A DNA stretch of 64,000 nt, taken from positions 744,001 through 808,000 of the forward strand of contig CAVOQQ010000008.1 in the NCBI GenBank assembly GCA_963698395.1, in the 5' to 3' direction. The notes below the pieces were generated by a model. That model did not search any database. It was not told the origin of the DNA and worked only from the letters and a program-made list of their open reading frames with translations. The stretch comes from JBBQUN01 sp963698395 (lineage in GTDB: Bacteria > Actinomycetota > Acidimicrobiia > Acidimicrobiales > SZUA-35). Shown here one piece after another: positions 1 to 7,951 of this stretch. Position numbers and translations under genes: made by a program. How positions within the stretch are numbered: the stretch's first letter is position 1; each line of letters starts with the position of its first letter.

Positions 1-358
1 CCGACGAGCGTTGCTCGAGGGTTTGGCTGCTCCCGCTCGTGTTCTCCACCTGACCCGAGCTGGTGTCGACACGAACATCGGCTCCTGCCGGCACTGCATC
101 GTCGGCCATGGAATCGTCAGGGTGCGACGTTGACTCCTCGACGTGGTCGCTACGTCTGCGGATGCCGACGAGCGAACGCCGATGCAGCACGATGTGGATC
201 GTGACGAGCCCGGTCATGGCGTAACCGGCCAGCGTGTGAAGTCTGAACTCGTTGAGGTCGAATCTCTCGACGAGCAGCCCCGTCAGCACCACCGCCACCA
301 CCGACAGAAGCAGCATGACGTTGAGCACGCTCCTCACGACGTAGCGGTGCTCGATCAC
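1..358 (-). CDS. Membrane cytochrome-like protein, DUF4405-like, 5' part
   Basis: A reading frame opens at a GTG at 358, preceded six bases upstream by AGGAGG, and stays open to the left edge, so the 3' end lies outside the window. The first 16 or so residues are followed by two hydrophobic segments (about residues 10-30 and 43-60) with histidines near their ends (HTLAGYAMTG, IHIVLHRR). This layout resembles the small heme-binding membrane proteins annotated as flavinylation-associated cytochrome (DUF4405). From about residue 70 the chain becomes acidic and polar, like a linker. The family call rests on helix and histidine pattern only; 'membrane protein of unknown function' is the safe reading. 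Confidence 0.5.
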   Translation of the reverse strand, partial: MIEHRYVVRSVLNVMLLLSVVAVVLTGLLVERFDLNEFRLHTLAGYAMTGLVTIHIVLHRRSLVGIRRRSDHVEESTSHPDDSMADDAVPAGADVRVDTSSGQVENTSGSSQTLEQRSS

Positions 359-401
359 CACGTCCCTCCTGTGTACGACCGACGAACCGGGACCACCATG
401 T

Positions 402-606
402 TCACGCCTGGTCCGATGGATCGAAACGGGACAGGAGCGGAGAGACAAAGCCTGGCGGCTTGATTCCGAGACCGCTTTGGGTCAGGAGATCCACGATGGC
501 TCGAGCAGTCGATGTTTCTTCTTCTTCGAGGTCGTGGGCAAAGCACCGCCGGCGCATTGTCGTGGTCGCCGAGAGGCGAGAAGAGGATGTTGGTGAATCG
601 ATGCAT
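402..606 (-). pseudogene. Frameshifted universal stress protein remnant
   Basis: From an ATG at 606 the translation reads MHRFTNILFSPLGDHDNAP, which looks like the start of an Usp domain (RFxNIL, then small residues and AxA). The frame is lost after about 22 codons. A second frame (about 540 down to 402) then reads as an acidic, helical stretch ending in SRFDPSDQA. Together they make at most about 68 residues, half a Usp domain. The nucleotide-binding end (GxxG-9x-GS) is absent. It sits in a 540-bp gap between the membrane protein and a tandem Usp gene, and I see no other gene there. The assignment is tentative. Confidence 0.3.
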
Positions 607-899
607 CGCGACTGCAGTCCCAAAGTCTCCGATTGGTCTCGAAACTACGCGCAGCTTCCGAATCCCGGTAGTGCCCTTGGACCTCACCCAACGCCGTTCT
701 TCTGAAGCCGGCCGTCGCAGAGCGAGCGGCCTGATCCAGATGGTCCGCGTGACCTTCGCCTCTTCCGGGCGATGAGCGCGACAACCACGATGGTGCAGGG
801 ATGGAAGGTCATCGTCGGCCATGAACCGTGCCGAGGTGGCCTCGAGCAAGAACGCCAGGCAGGGTGCCGAAGCGGAGACCGATCGGGAAGGGGAAGCGA

Positions 900-1739
900 A
901 TGAAGCGAATCGTGGTGGGGGCCGACGGATCCGCGGGATCCGCCAATGCGATGCGATGGGCGGCCCATCTTGCGGCATCCCATGACGCCGAGGTCGTGGT
1001 CATGACCGGCTTCGTACCAACCGACTCCGAGCTACCTCCGCACCGGGTCGAAGTGCTCCTCGCGGAGCGACAGCAGCAACTCGAGAACTGGAGCCAGGCT
1101 GCCCACCTCGGCACGGTCGAGGTTCGAACCGTCGTCGAACGAAGTGACCCCCGGACGGGGATCCTCAGAGTCGCCGAACGCGAGCGCGCAGATCTCATCG
1201 TCGTCGGAAGGATCGGCCGATCCGCCGGGCCGGGGCTGTTGCAGATCGGCAGCCTGGCCGAGTGGCTTGCGCACAACGCGAACGTGCCCATGGCGGTCGT
1301 GGGCGGTGCGGTGAACGTCGAGACCCGTAGCGTCCTGGTCGGTGTCGACGGATCGAAGGGCTCGCGAGCCGCGCTTGATTGGGTCGCTGATCTCGCCAAG
1401 GGCATCGACCTGCGAGTGGTCGTTGCGACGGTGAGACCGCCTCTCAATGAGGGGGGCCCATTGCCCGATCCAGAGGAGCGGCGGCGAGCCATCGAGCGGC
1501 AGATTCGCGAAGAGTTCGCACCCAGCCTCGCATCTGCGAAGGTCGAGTTCGAGGCGCTCGCACTGCACGGGTTCAACGTTGCGGAGACGTTGCTGCAAGC
1601 CGCCAAGGACGAACGGACCGACGTGGTCGTCGTCGGAGCACGCGGACTCGGTGGTTTCACCGGCCTCCGCATCGGTGGTGTCGCGCTCAGAACGCTGCAT
1701 CGGGCCGACCGACCGGTCGTGATCCTCCCCGCCGGCTAG
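900..1739 (+). CDS. Universal stress protein, two tandem UspA domains
   Basis: The protein has 279 residues from the ATG at 900, which follows a purine-rich GGGAAGGGGAAG. An upstream in-frame ATG at 828 would add 24 arginine/proline-rich residues unlike the family. Domain 1 (about 1-140) begins KRIVVGADGSAGSANA and has GRIG followed by GS. Domain 2 (about 145-279) begins VLVGVDGSKGSRAA and has the GARG-9x-GG nucleotide-binding signature and a final RPVVIL strand. Tandem Usp proteins are common in actinobacteria, where many belong to hypoxia regulons. They bind ATP, but individual roles are mostly unknown. No DosR-like box lies at the spacing seen for other genes here. Confidence 0.9.
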   Translation: MKRIVVGADGSAGSANAMRWAAHLAASHDAEVVVMTGFVPTDSELPPHRVEVLLAERQQQLENWSQAAHLGTVEVRTVVERSDPRTGILRVAERERADLIVVGRIGRSAGPGLLQIGSLAEWLAHNANVPMAVVGGAVNVETRSVLVGVDGSKGSRAALDWVADLAKGIDLRVVVATVRPPLNEGGPLPDPEERRRAIERQIREEFAPSLASAKVEFEALALHGFNVAETLLQAAKDERTDVVVVGARGLGGFTGLRIGGVALRTLHRADRPVVILPAG

Positions 1740-1854
1740 GGACCCGCCGCGTCTGGCTCTCACCATCAGAGGTCAGATCGCAACCAGGGCTGCGACGGAT
1801 CGGGATTCGGCCCGGGCCAGTGTGCCCTGCCAGTTGATTCGTGCCAGTGACGAT

Positions 1855-2478
1855 TCAGCCCGACGATCGTGGCGGCGCGGGGATCTGGCTGATGAGGCTC
1901 TCGAGTATGCCGAGCCCGACGGTCATCTTTCGGAAGAAGGAGGCCGAGTGCGGGATGATGGTGAACCGCGGGTGGGGCGCCCACATCTCCCGCAGTCTGG
2001 CATCGAGGTCGATGGCTTGTTGTTGTGTTTCGGTGCGATAGGCGTTCTCGCTTTCGAAGCCGTGCCCACCCAACGCCGCCGTCTCGAAGAAGATGACGGC
2101 GTCGTATCGTTCGAGTTCACGCTCATGTGTGCTCCCGACGGTGGCGAAGAAATCGTCGGAACCATCGGGCCAGTACGCGCCACCATCCACGGTGCCCCGG
2201 TCGCAGAGCAGAACGCGGTCTGGGTAGTGCGCTGCCTGGATGTCTTCGAGGTTTCGCTGGACGTGGTAGATCGCCCCCTGAGCGCTTCGTCGGGCCGGAG
2301 GGTCCGACGGTCGGGGAAAGCCTCCGGAAAACAGCAGTGTGGCTGCTTCGGGAACGATGATCACTCGGTCGCCGATCTCTCGACGCAGAAGGTCGGCTGC
2401 GGTCGTCTTGCCACCGCCCGGTCCTCCGCTCAAGACGACTCGGAAGGGTTGCGCATGGCGAGCGATCGGGGATCCCAT
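1855..2478 (-). CDS. AAA/P-loop ATPase, NadR/Ttd14-like
   Basis: This is a P-loop protein of 207 residues. A Walker A motif GGPGGGKTT lies at about residues 16-24, followed by LLRREIG, a VPEAATLLF segment and CDRGTVDGGAYW. The last two resemble the DRG/lid region of NadR- and kinase-like small ATPases (AAA_28 type). The ATG at 2478 was chosen because the Walker A strand starts 12 residues later; the open frame extends 63 codons further with arginine-rich, non-coding-looking sequence. It begins two bases after the stop of the truncated Usp fragment, so the two may be cotranscribed. The substrate (nucleotide, NMN or phosphoinositide) cannot be told from sequence. Confidence 0.75.
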   Translation of the reverse strand: MGSPIARHAQPFRVVLSGGPGGGKTTAADLLRREIGDRVIIVPEAATLLFSGGFPRPSDPPARRSAQGAIYHVQRNLEDIQAAHYPDRVLLCDRGTVDGGAYWPDGSDDFFATVGSTHERELERYDAVIFFETAALGGHGFESENAYRTETQQQAIDLDARLREMWAPHPRFTIIPHSASFFRKMTVGLGILESLISQIPAPPRSSG

Positions 2479-2479
2479 C

Positions 2480-2713
2480 TCAGCGCTCAACGAGGAGATC
2501 GATCCGGCGTTTCGCCACGACCTCCCGCACGATCGTTGCTGGTGGGCCCTTGTGGAGATGGATCTGCCATGGCCGGTGTCCCTGGACTGACCCGGACAGC
2601 AACGCGTGAAACGAGCCGTCGACTCGCGACGCGAGTTCGATGCACCGTCGCAGGCCCACGGCTGCACCGTCGCTGCTCTGGACTACCGCTCCGATCTTGA
2701 ACGTCATCCCCAT
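2480..2713 (-). pseudogene. C-terminally truncated UspA-like fragment
   Basis: This frame of 77 residues starts ATG GGG ATG. Its last third, KGPPATIVREVVAKRRIDLLV, matches the typical Usp stretch 'GxPxxxIvxxaxxxxiDLLVmG'. The chain then ends in ER and a stop where the family continues with the ATP-binding MGTxG loop. The N-terminal Usp strand and DGS motif are also missing or diverged. It overlaps no other convincing gene and abuts the downstream P-loop gene. It could be a domain remnant rather than a functional small protein. Confidence 0.4.
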
Positions 2714-2876
2714 CTCCGTGGTGCTGATCGACCGACGACCGGTCATTGCCGTCAGCCTGGTCGGAGGCGAGAAGCTGAGCCAGGGTCTCATGGCCCACCG
2801 TGGCCGGAGGGCACCGACGGCGAATCCGAGGACCAGCGACTCTGGTGCCCCAGCCACCGGTAGCCATAGTGGTGTG

Positions 2877-3137
2877 GTGGAACCACGCATCGACGCTCGA
2901 ACGGTGGCGTACCGGTGTCTGGATGGCTCGAGCAACACGATCGTCGTGGAGATGGGTAGTAGCGATGAGCTCGCCGGTGTGTTGAACGGGATCGACCTCT
3001 GCGAGTTCGACGGCGGATTGATCGAGGTCGAGATGGAGGTTCCCTGTTCCCAAGGGCTGCGAACGATCACCGTGCCGGTGAACGACAATACGGTCACCGA
3101 GCAGTCCGTGATCGACGCCTGCGAACTCGTCTCCTAG
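2877..3137 (+). CDS. Small acidic hypothetical protein
   Basis: About 86 residues from a GTG at 2877 (a second GTG lies one codon earlier). The chain is acidic and beta-rich in appearance (NTIVVEMGSSDELAG, GLIEVEMEVPC, RTITVPVNDN). The antisense frames here are arginine/serine-rich, as expected for shadows of coding sequence. I recognise no family. A weak candidate for the DosR-like box (AGGACCAGCGACTC followed by TGG, 2829-2845) lies 34 nt before the GTG, close to the spacing seen at other genes in this island. That mildly supports both the start and the gene. Confidence 0.45.
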   Translation: MEPRIDARTVAYRCLDGSSNTIVVEMGSSDELAGVLNGIDLCEFDGGLIEVEMEVPCSQGLRTITVPVNDNTVTEQSVIDACELVS

Positions 3138-3199
3138 AACGTGCACCGATCGGCCAAGCGTGCACGGTGATTCGCCCCCTGGCCGGTCCGCTCGACCTC

Positions 3200-5236
3200 T
3201 CAGCCGGTTGAGCCGAGCCCACTGGCAATGGAGCAGGCGCAGTGCCGGTTCTCGCTGTCGCAACGTTCGAGCGATGTTGGGGCGCTGTTCGTGCAACGGC
3301 CCACCGTAGATCTGCTCGAGGACGCCCGTGAGTCGGCCGTGCTCGACTTCGTTCGTGGAAGCGGTCCTCGTCGTTCGCCTGTACGTCGGCAAGAGCCGTT
3401 CCGAGACCGAACCAGCCCGACAACAGGAACCGAGACTGGCTCCACGAGAAGACCCACGGGATCGCCCGGAGGTCGGCGATGCTCGGGCGGCCGGTGCGTG
3501 GAGCCGGTCGGGAGCCATGGAGGCTGTGCTCGATCACGTCGATCGGAGTCGCCTGCCGGAAGAACTCGATGAACCCCTCGGTATGCAGCAGATCGGCATA
3601 GGCGCTCCGACTGGATGCAGCGAGTTCGTCGACGAGCGGCTCGAGGTGATGCGCAGCGAAGCGTTGCGCCGGCGAGCCGATCAGCGCCCCGGCGCTGCCC
3701 GCCATCAGTTGCTCGAGGTTGTGCTCGGCGGTGATTCGGTTGGCGTACTTCTGGGAGATGGTCTCGCCCTGTTCGGTGAGGCGAATGGTGCCGTGGAGCG
3801 ATCCGGGGGGTAGTGCCCTGAAGAAGCGATGGGTCGGCCCGGCGCCGCGGCTGATGGTGCCGCCACGCCCGTGGAAAAAGCTGATGGCAACACCGGCATC
3901 GGCGCCGATGCGGGAAAGGGGAGGACTCGATACGTGCTCAGCACCGCATCGGCCTCGGGCCCCACGCTGGCGTCGTTGGCGGTGAACGGGCGGGGAGACG
4001 CGAGCTCGCGTTCGAGTAGGGCGAGCCGCTCTGTCTCGCTCCACTCGGGGAAGCGTTCGCCGTCGGGAACGCCGGCCGCGACGAGGAGTTGGGCGACGGC
4101 GAGGTCGTGGAACCCGCTGTTCTGCCGGATGTCGAGGACCGCCAGATGAAACCCGAACGTCTCGACCAAGCGGATGACCGGCTCCACGTCGTGGTGCGCC
4201 AATCGCTGCGCGCCCAAGTCTTCCAGCACGCGGTTCACCAGACGGAGGTCGGTCAACAGTTCCGACGCAGCAGCGTAGGCAGCGATGGACGCTTCGCCGG
4301 GTGCTGTCGACGACGGAACGCGGGAGGCGTGCACGAATCAGGTTGACCGCCTGGCGCCACGGCTCGTCTGGGTTTCTCGCAACGGCCTGAGCCCCGACGG
4401 CTCCGAGGACAATCGCGGTGGCCTCGATCCACGTGGTCAGGCCATCTGGTGGCGGAGTGATGAGGTCGGACAGGCCGAGATGGGCACCGAGTCCGGCGAG
4501 TTCCTCATCGAGTAGTGCGACCGCTCGAGCCCGCAACGAGTCCAGCGAGTCTTTCGTGACCGCAGCAGTGACGAAGGGATGCCCGTCGCGGTCGCCTCCG
4601 ACCCAGGTATCGAAGCGAAGCTGAGGAAGCGCTGCCGATGTCAGCAGGTCGGGATCGAAGCCGGCAGCAACCCACGCGCGTGCGGAGTCTGGTGTCCAGG
4701 CGGGGCACGACCAGCGGAAAGACGCGGCTCAGATAGTGCGCAACGTTACGGAACTCGTCGGCGATGTCGGGCCGCTCGAGGAAGATCTCCCCGGTCCTCA
4801 CAGTCGTTCCAGCATCGCTCGGATGTCCGCATCGGTGTCGGCCTGCTCCTGGGGCGTCCACATCTGATTCTCTCGGGACACCATGAGCAGATACAGCTCG
4901 CGATGCAGCTCGAGAACGGTGGCCCGCTTCGCTTCGGTCGGGTGGGTCGTGAGCACCGGCTCGACGGCGATGTGGCCCAGCTGCGCCGCCATCGCCGCCG
5001 GTGCGTGGCCCGCTTCGCGGAGGTCGGAAAGGATCCGCCCCCACGAGCCCGAGATGGCCGCCTGGCCATCGGTCGCTTCTCGGTTTCGCCGGTATTGCGC
5101 GGCGGCATTCTCCTCCGAGAGCGTCGCAAGCCTGAACGCGATCGTCGAGCACGTCGCGGAACGGATCGAGCAGATAGGCAAAGTCGGCGTCCGCCTTCTG
5201 GTCGTCCAAATTGAGTGGCGAAGGGATCAGAGGCAT
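3200..5236 (-). pseudogene. ppc: Phosphoenolpyruvate carboxylase, frameshifted and shortened
   Basis: PEP carboxylase converts PEP and bicarbonate to oxaloacetate. Family landmarks appear in order on this strand but in three reading frames: VEPVLTTHPTEAKR (catalytic His), VGGDRDGHPFV, FGFHLAVLDIRQNS, ISFFHGRGGTISRGAG, TEQGETISQKYA, VFSWSQSRFLLSGWFGLG, and a C-terminal IASGLGSTG stop resembling the family's usual IAAGLRNTG end. At least four frame changes are needed. The whole locus is about 680 codons against roughly 900 for bacterial PEPC. The LDIRQ-to-FHGRGG interval is about 85 residues against about 185 in E. coli, so internal sequence is also missing. It is most likely a pseudogene, though part of the damage may be sequencing error. 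Confidence 0.8.
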
Positions 5237-5266
5237 CTCGGAAATCGACCGAGGGACTGACGTGGG

Positions 5267-6673
5267 TCACCCGACGAGTGAGGCGACGACGGCAGCGAGG
5301 ATCGTTGCTGGAGCGACGATCCTGAGCATGATGCGCAGCCCGGTGAGCGCTGGTCCGTGGAGGCCAAGCTCTTCGCCCAGAACGCGATCTGGCAACACCC
5401 ATCCGACGAAGACGGCCAGGGCCAACCCGCCGAGGGGCAGGAGCAGCTGAGACGTTGCGTCGTCGAGCAGGTCATAGATCGTGGCATCGGCGTAGCGGGG
5501 AACACCGCCGAGAAGATGAACATCTTCCCAGCGGTTGAACGACAAGACAGTGGCGAGCCCAGCGATGAAGCACGTGCCGGCTGCGACCGCAACCGAGCGG
5601 CGACGCGTCCAGCTGAGGCGGCGGTCGAGCACCGCCACCACGGCTTCCAGCATGGAGATCGCCGAGCCGAGCGCGGCGATGGTCAAGAGGGCGAAGAAAC
5701 CTGTTGCGACCAGCCGGCCTGCGGGCATCGAGGCGAACGCGACCGGGATGGACTCGAAGACCAGTCCTGGTCCGCTGGCAGCGTCGAGCCCGTTGGCGAA
5801 CACGATCGGGAAGACCGCAAGTCCGGCAACCAACGAGACGGCGGTGTCGGCGATGATCGACGTCACCGCAACCGTCTTCAGGTCGACCTCGGGTGGACTG
5901 TAGGCGGCGTAGGTCAGCAGGATTCCCAGGCCGACCCCGATGGAGAAGAACCCCAGCCCGAGAGCGTCGAGGACGCCCCGACCGGTGAGGTTGCCAAGGT
6001 CGGGAACGAACAGGAACCGCATGGTCTCGGCGCCATCGCCGTTGCGCATCGAGTAGATCGCCAGAGCACCCAGCATGAGCATCATCAGCGGCATCAAGAT
6101 CTTCATGCTGGTTTCGATACCGCGTTGCACTCCGCGCACGACAATGCCGGCAACAGCGACCAGGAACACGCCCTGGAAGAGCGCCATCCGAACCGGCGAA
6201 GCCAGGAGGGACTCGAAACGGCCCGTCACTGCGACGGGTTCCGTCGGTAGGCCGCGGGTTGCGGTGTCGAGGGCGTAGGTCAGGGTCCAGCCACCGACGA
6301 CGGCGTAGAAGCTGAGAATCAAGAACGCGGTCACTGCCCCCAGCAATCCGAACAGGCCCCATCGTTTCGTGACCGATTCCGCAGTGGCCACTCGTTCGAT
6401 GCTCGTCGCAGCGTCGGAGCGGCCGCGGTTTCCGAGGGCGAACTCGGCCAGCATGAGTGGCACAACGACCAGCGCCAGACCCGCGAGGTAGACGAGCACG
6501 AAGGCCCCGCCGCCGTTGGCGCCGACCTCGTAGGGAAACTTCCAGATACTTCCGACCCCGATGGCCGAACCAATCGTGGCAAGGATGAAACCGGACCGAC
6601 TCTGCCATGCTTGGCTGTCGCCGCCCGCTCCCTCTGAGCCCGCCACCAGGATGCCAGATTCATGCTTGCTCAT
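5267..6673 (-). CDS. Sodium-dependent transporter, NSS/SNF family
   Basis: A membrane protein of 468 residues. The N-terminus carries the NSS landmark: SRSGFILATIGSAIGVGSIWKFP (split as SRSGFILATIGSAIG and VGSIWKFP), then NGGGAFVLVYL, which form the sodium- and substrate-binding unwound helix 1 and helix 2. About eleven hydrophobic segments follow, with FFSIGVGLGILLTYAAY (helix 6 region) and ALGSAISMLE. Family members import amino acids or related amines with Na+; the substrate cannot be assigned. The ATG at 6673 (MSKHESG) is preceded by GGTAGGA. The upstream in-frame extension is arginine-rich and was rejected. Confidence 0.9.
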   Translation of the reverse strand: MSKHESGILVAGSEGAGGDSQAWQSRSGFILATIGSAIGVGSIWKFPYEVGANGGGAFVLVYLAGLALVVVPLMLAEFALGNRGRSDAATSIERVATAESVTKRWGLFGLLGAVTAFLILSFYAVVGGWTLTYALDTATRGLPTEPVAVTGRFESLLASPVRMALFQGVFLVAVAGIVVRGVQRGIETSMKILMPLMMLMLGALAIYSMRNGDGAETMRFLFVPDLGNLTGRGVLDALGLGFFSIGVGLGILLTYAAYSPPEVDLKTVAVTSIIADTAVSLVAGLAVFPIVFANGLDAASGPGLVFESIPVAFASMPAGRLVATGFFALLTIAALGSAISMLEAVVAVLDRRLSWTRRRSVAVAAGTCFIAGLATVLSFNRWEDVHLLGGVPRYADATIYDLLDDATSQLLLPLGGLALAVFVGWVLPDRVLGEELGLHGPALTGLRIMLRIVAPATILAAVVASLVG

Positions 6674-6786
6674 ACGGCGAGTCCTACCACGACGAGTGCG
6701 CCGATGGAGGCGACGAGCAGCACGATACTTGTCGAGCCCGTGGGGCGAGGCGAAAGCGTCCCGATGCCCAGAGCACCCGGCGTAAC

Positions 6787-6803
6787 AGGCCCTTGTGCTC
6801 TGC
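6787..6803 (+). promoter_or_regulatory. Weak DosR-like box candidate
   Basis: AGGCC-CTTG-TGCTC-TGC matches the island's box (GGGAC-N7-CYC-TGG) imperfectly. Its core ends exactly 35 nt before the ATG of the PRC-barrel gene, the same distance as at the stronger sites. The positional agreement is the main reason to list it. Confidence 0.25.
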
Positions 6804-6835
6804 CCGTTCCGCAGCGGGCCTGCCACGATAGATCA

Positions 6836-7330
6836 ATGGCAGAACCACCGACCGTACGTTCGCCATTCTCGGCGCCAGTTGGCCTGGCCAATTCGCAACG
6901 AGGTGGTGTCAGCAGCGAAGAGTCGGCGCGCGTTGCCGACGCGGGCATCCTGCTCGGACTCGAGCTGCACCTTGCCATCTCGCCGCACGAGCGGGATCGC
7001 GCCGTGGGCCACCCCGTCGCTCCGGCTGCCGAGCCAACCAGCGTGGGTGAGATCATCGACACGTTGACGATCGGCGATGAACGGTATGTCCTGGTGGACA
7101 CCACCCATTGGACCTTCGGAAGTCGGCGGCTCCTGCCGATATCGGCGATCGAACGAATCGACTTGCCGGGCCGGGCGTGCTTCACCTCGCTTGGGCGTGA
7201 CGCCATTCTCTGCGCCCCGGATTTCGACCCCTTCCGGCTGACATCGAGCCGCTACCGGACCGTGCTGCACAACTACTTCGCTGCACAACTCCTGCGCTGC
7301 ACAACTCCTGTGGTGCCGAACACCTCGTGA
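6836..7330 (+). CDS. PRC-barrel-like protein
   Basis: 164 residues from the ATG at 6836. The central part (about 75-140) has the PRC-barrel pattern: VGEIIDTLTIGDERYVLVDT, then LLPISAIERIDL and a closing DAILCAPDFDP, which in PRC proteins reads 'vpxxaIxxvD...v...l...aPxfdp'. PRC-barrel proteins are small adaptor or stress-associated domains. The C-terminal 20 residues overlap a 16-bp tandem duplication (7280-7311) that probably changed the original terminus. The gene lies between the NSS transporter and a Usp gene, and a weak DosR-like box precedes it. Confidence 0.55.
   Translation: MAEPPTVRSPFSAPVGLANSQRGGVSSEESARVADAGILLGLELHLAISPHERDRAVGHPVAPAAEPTSVGEIIDTLTIGDERYVLVDTTHWTFGSRRLLPISAIERIDLPGRACFTSLGRDAILCAPDFDPFRLTSSRYRTVLHNYFAAQLLRCTTPVVPNTS
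7280..7311. repeat. 16-bp tandem duplication
   Basis: Two adjacent copies of GCTGCACAACTCCTG plus one varying base lie at the 3' end of the PRC-barrel gene. A related GTGCTGCACAACTACT lies just upstream. It looks like a slippage duplication. Confidence 0.8.
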
Positions 7331-7400
7331 CCGAGGCTCGTGAAGAGGTCGATCAGCGTGACCATGTGCTCTCCTCATCGCAGGAACGGCAGTCCACAAT

Positions 7401-7434
7401 GCAGGTAGGCAATCGAGGCAGGTAGGCAATCGAT
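7401..7434. repeat. 17-bp tandem duplication
   Basis: GCAGGTAGGCAATCGA plus one base occurs twice in tandem in the gap before the Usp gene. No coding role is visible. Confidence 0.8.
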
Positions 7435-7494
7435 GCTTGATGAGTCGACGATCGATCGGTCGGTCAGCACCGCGGAGTAGAGAGGGTGACGGAC

Positions 7495-7951
7495 ATGGGG
7501 TTCATCGTGGTTGGACTGGACGGATCGGACAGCTCCCGAGCTGCGCTCCTCGAGGCAGTGCGAGAGGCACAATGGCGGGAGGCGACCGTGATCGCGCTCC
7601 ATGTCGTCGCCTACCCGATCTCGACGGGTATCGAGTACCGCGGCGAGCATCGACCTCGAGCGGTTGCTGGAGGCAAAGGCGGAGTTCGTCAACGCCGAAC
7701 TCGAGGCACTGGCGTCAGGCCACGACGGGGGCTTCCCGGTGCCAGTCGTGTCACGGGTCGTGTTCGGCCACGCCGGCGCGGAGCTACTCAAGGCCGCCGA
7801 ACCCGCAGACTCGGAGCGAGCGGAGCTGGTCGTGCTCGGATCCCGGGGATTGGGCGGTTTCAAGGGTCTCCTGCTTGGATCGGTGACGACCTATGCTGCT
7901 CACCATCTTTCGTGCCGTCTCTTGATTCTGCCGTCACCCATCAAGGCGTGA
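7495..7951 (+). pseudogene. Single-domain universal stress protein with one frameshift
   Basis: The first frame gives MGFIVVGLDGSDSSRAA through ALHVVAYPISTGIEYR. The second frame gives ASIDLERLLEAKAEF through the ATP-binding GSRGLGGFKGLLLGS and ends RLLILPSPIKA. Removing one G from CGCGGCGAG near 7645 joins them into a protein of about 151 residues that aligns end to end with the intact Usp at 21872. The ATG at 7495 is preceded by AGAGGG at good spacing; GTG at 7486 is less likely. It converges on the c-di-GMP gene with an overlap of about 18 bp. A sequencing indel is as likely as a true null allele. Confidence 0.75.

Noticed and set aside
361..370. GGGACG next to the start of the membrane protein at the left edge
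   Set aside because: It overlaps the ribosome-binding site AGGAGGGACG and has no second half-site at the right distance.
2513..2526. GGGAG-GTCG-TGGCG 34 nt before the P-loop ATPase gene
   Set aside because: It lies inside the coding sequence of the Usp fragment (VREVVAK) and lacks the conserved GGGAC and CYC positions.
7401..7434. Possible CRISPR-like or riboswitch element
   Set aside because: Only two adjacent 17-bp copies without spacers; simple tandem duplication explains it.
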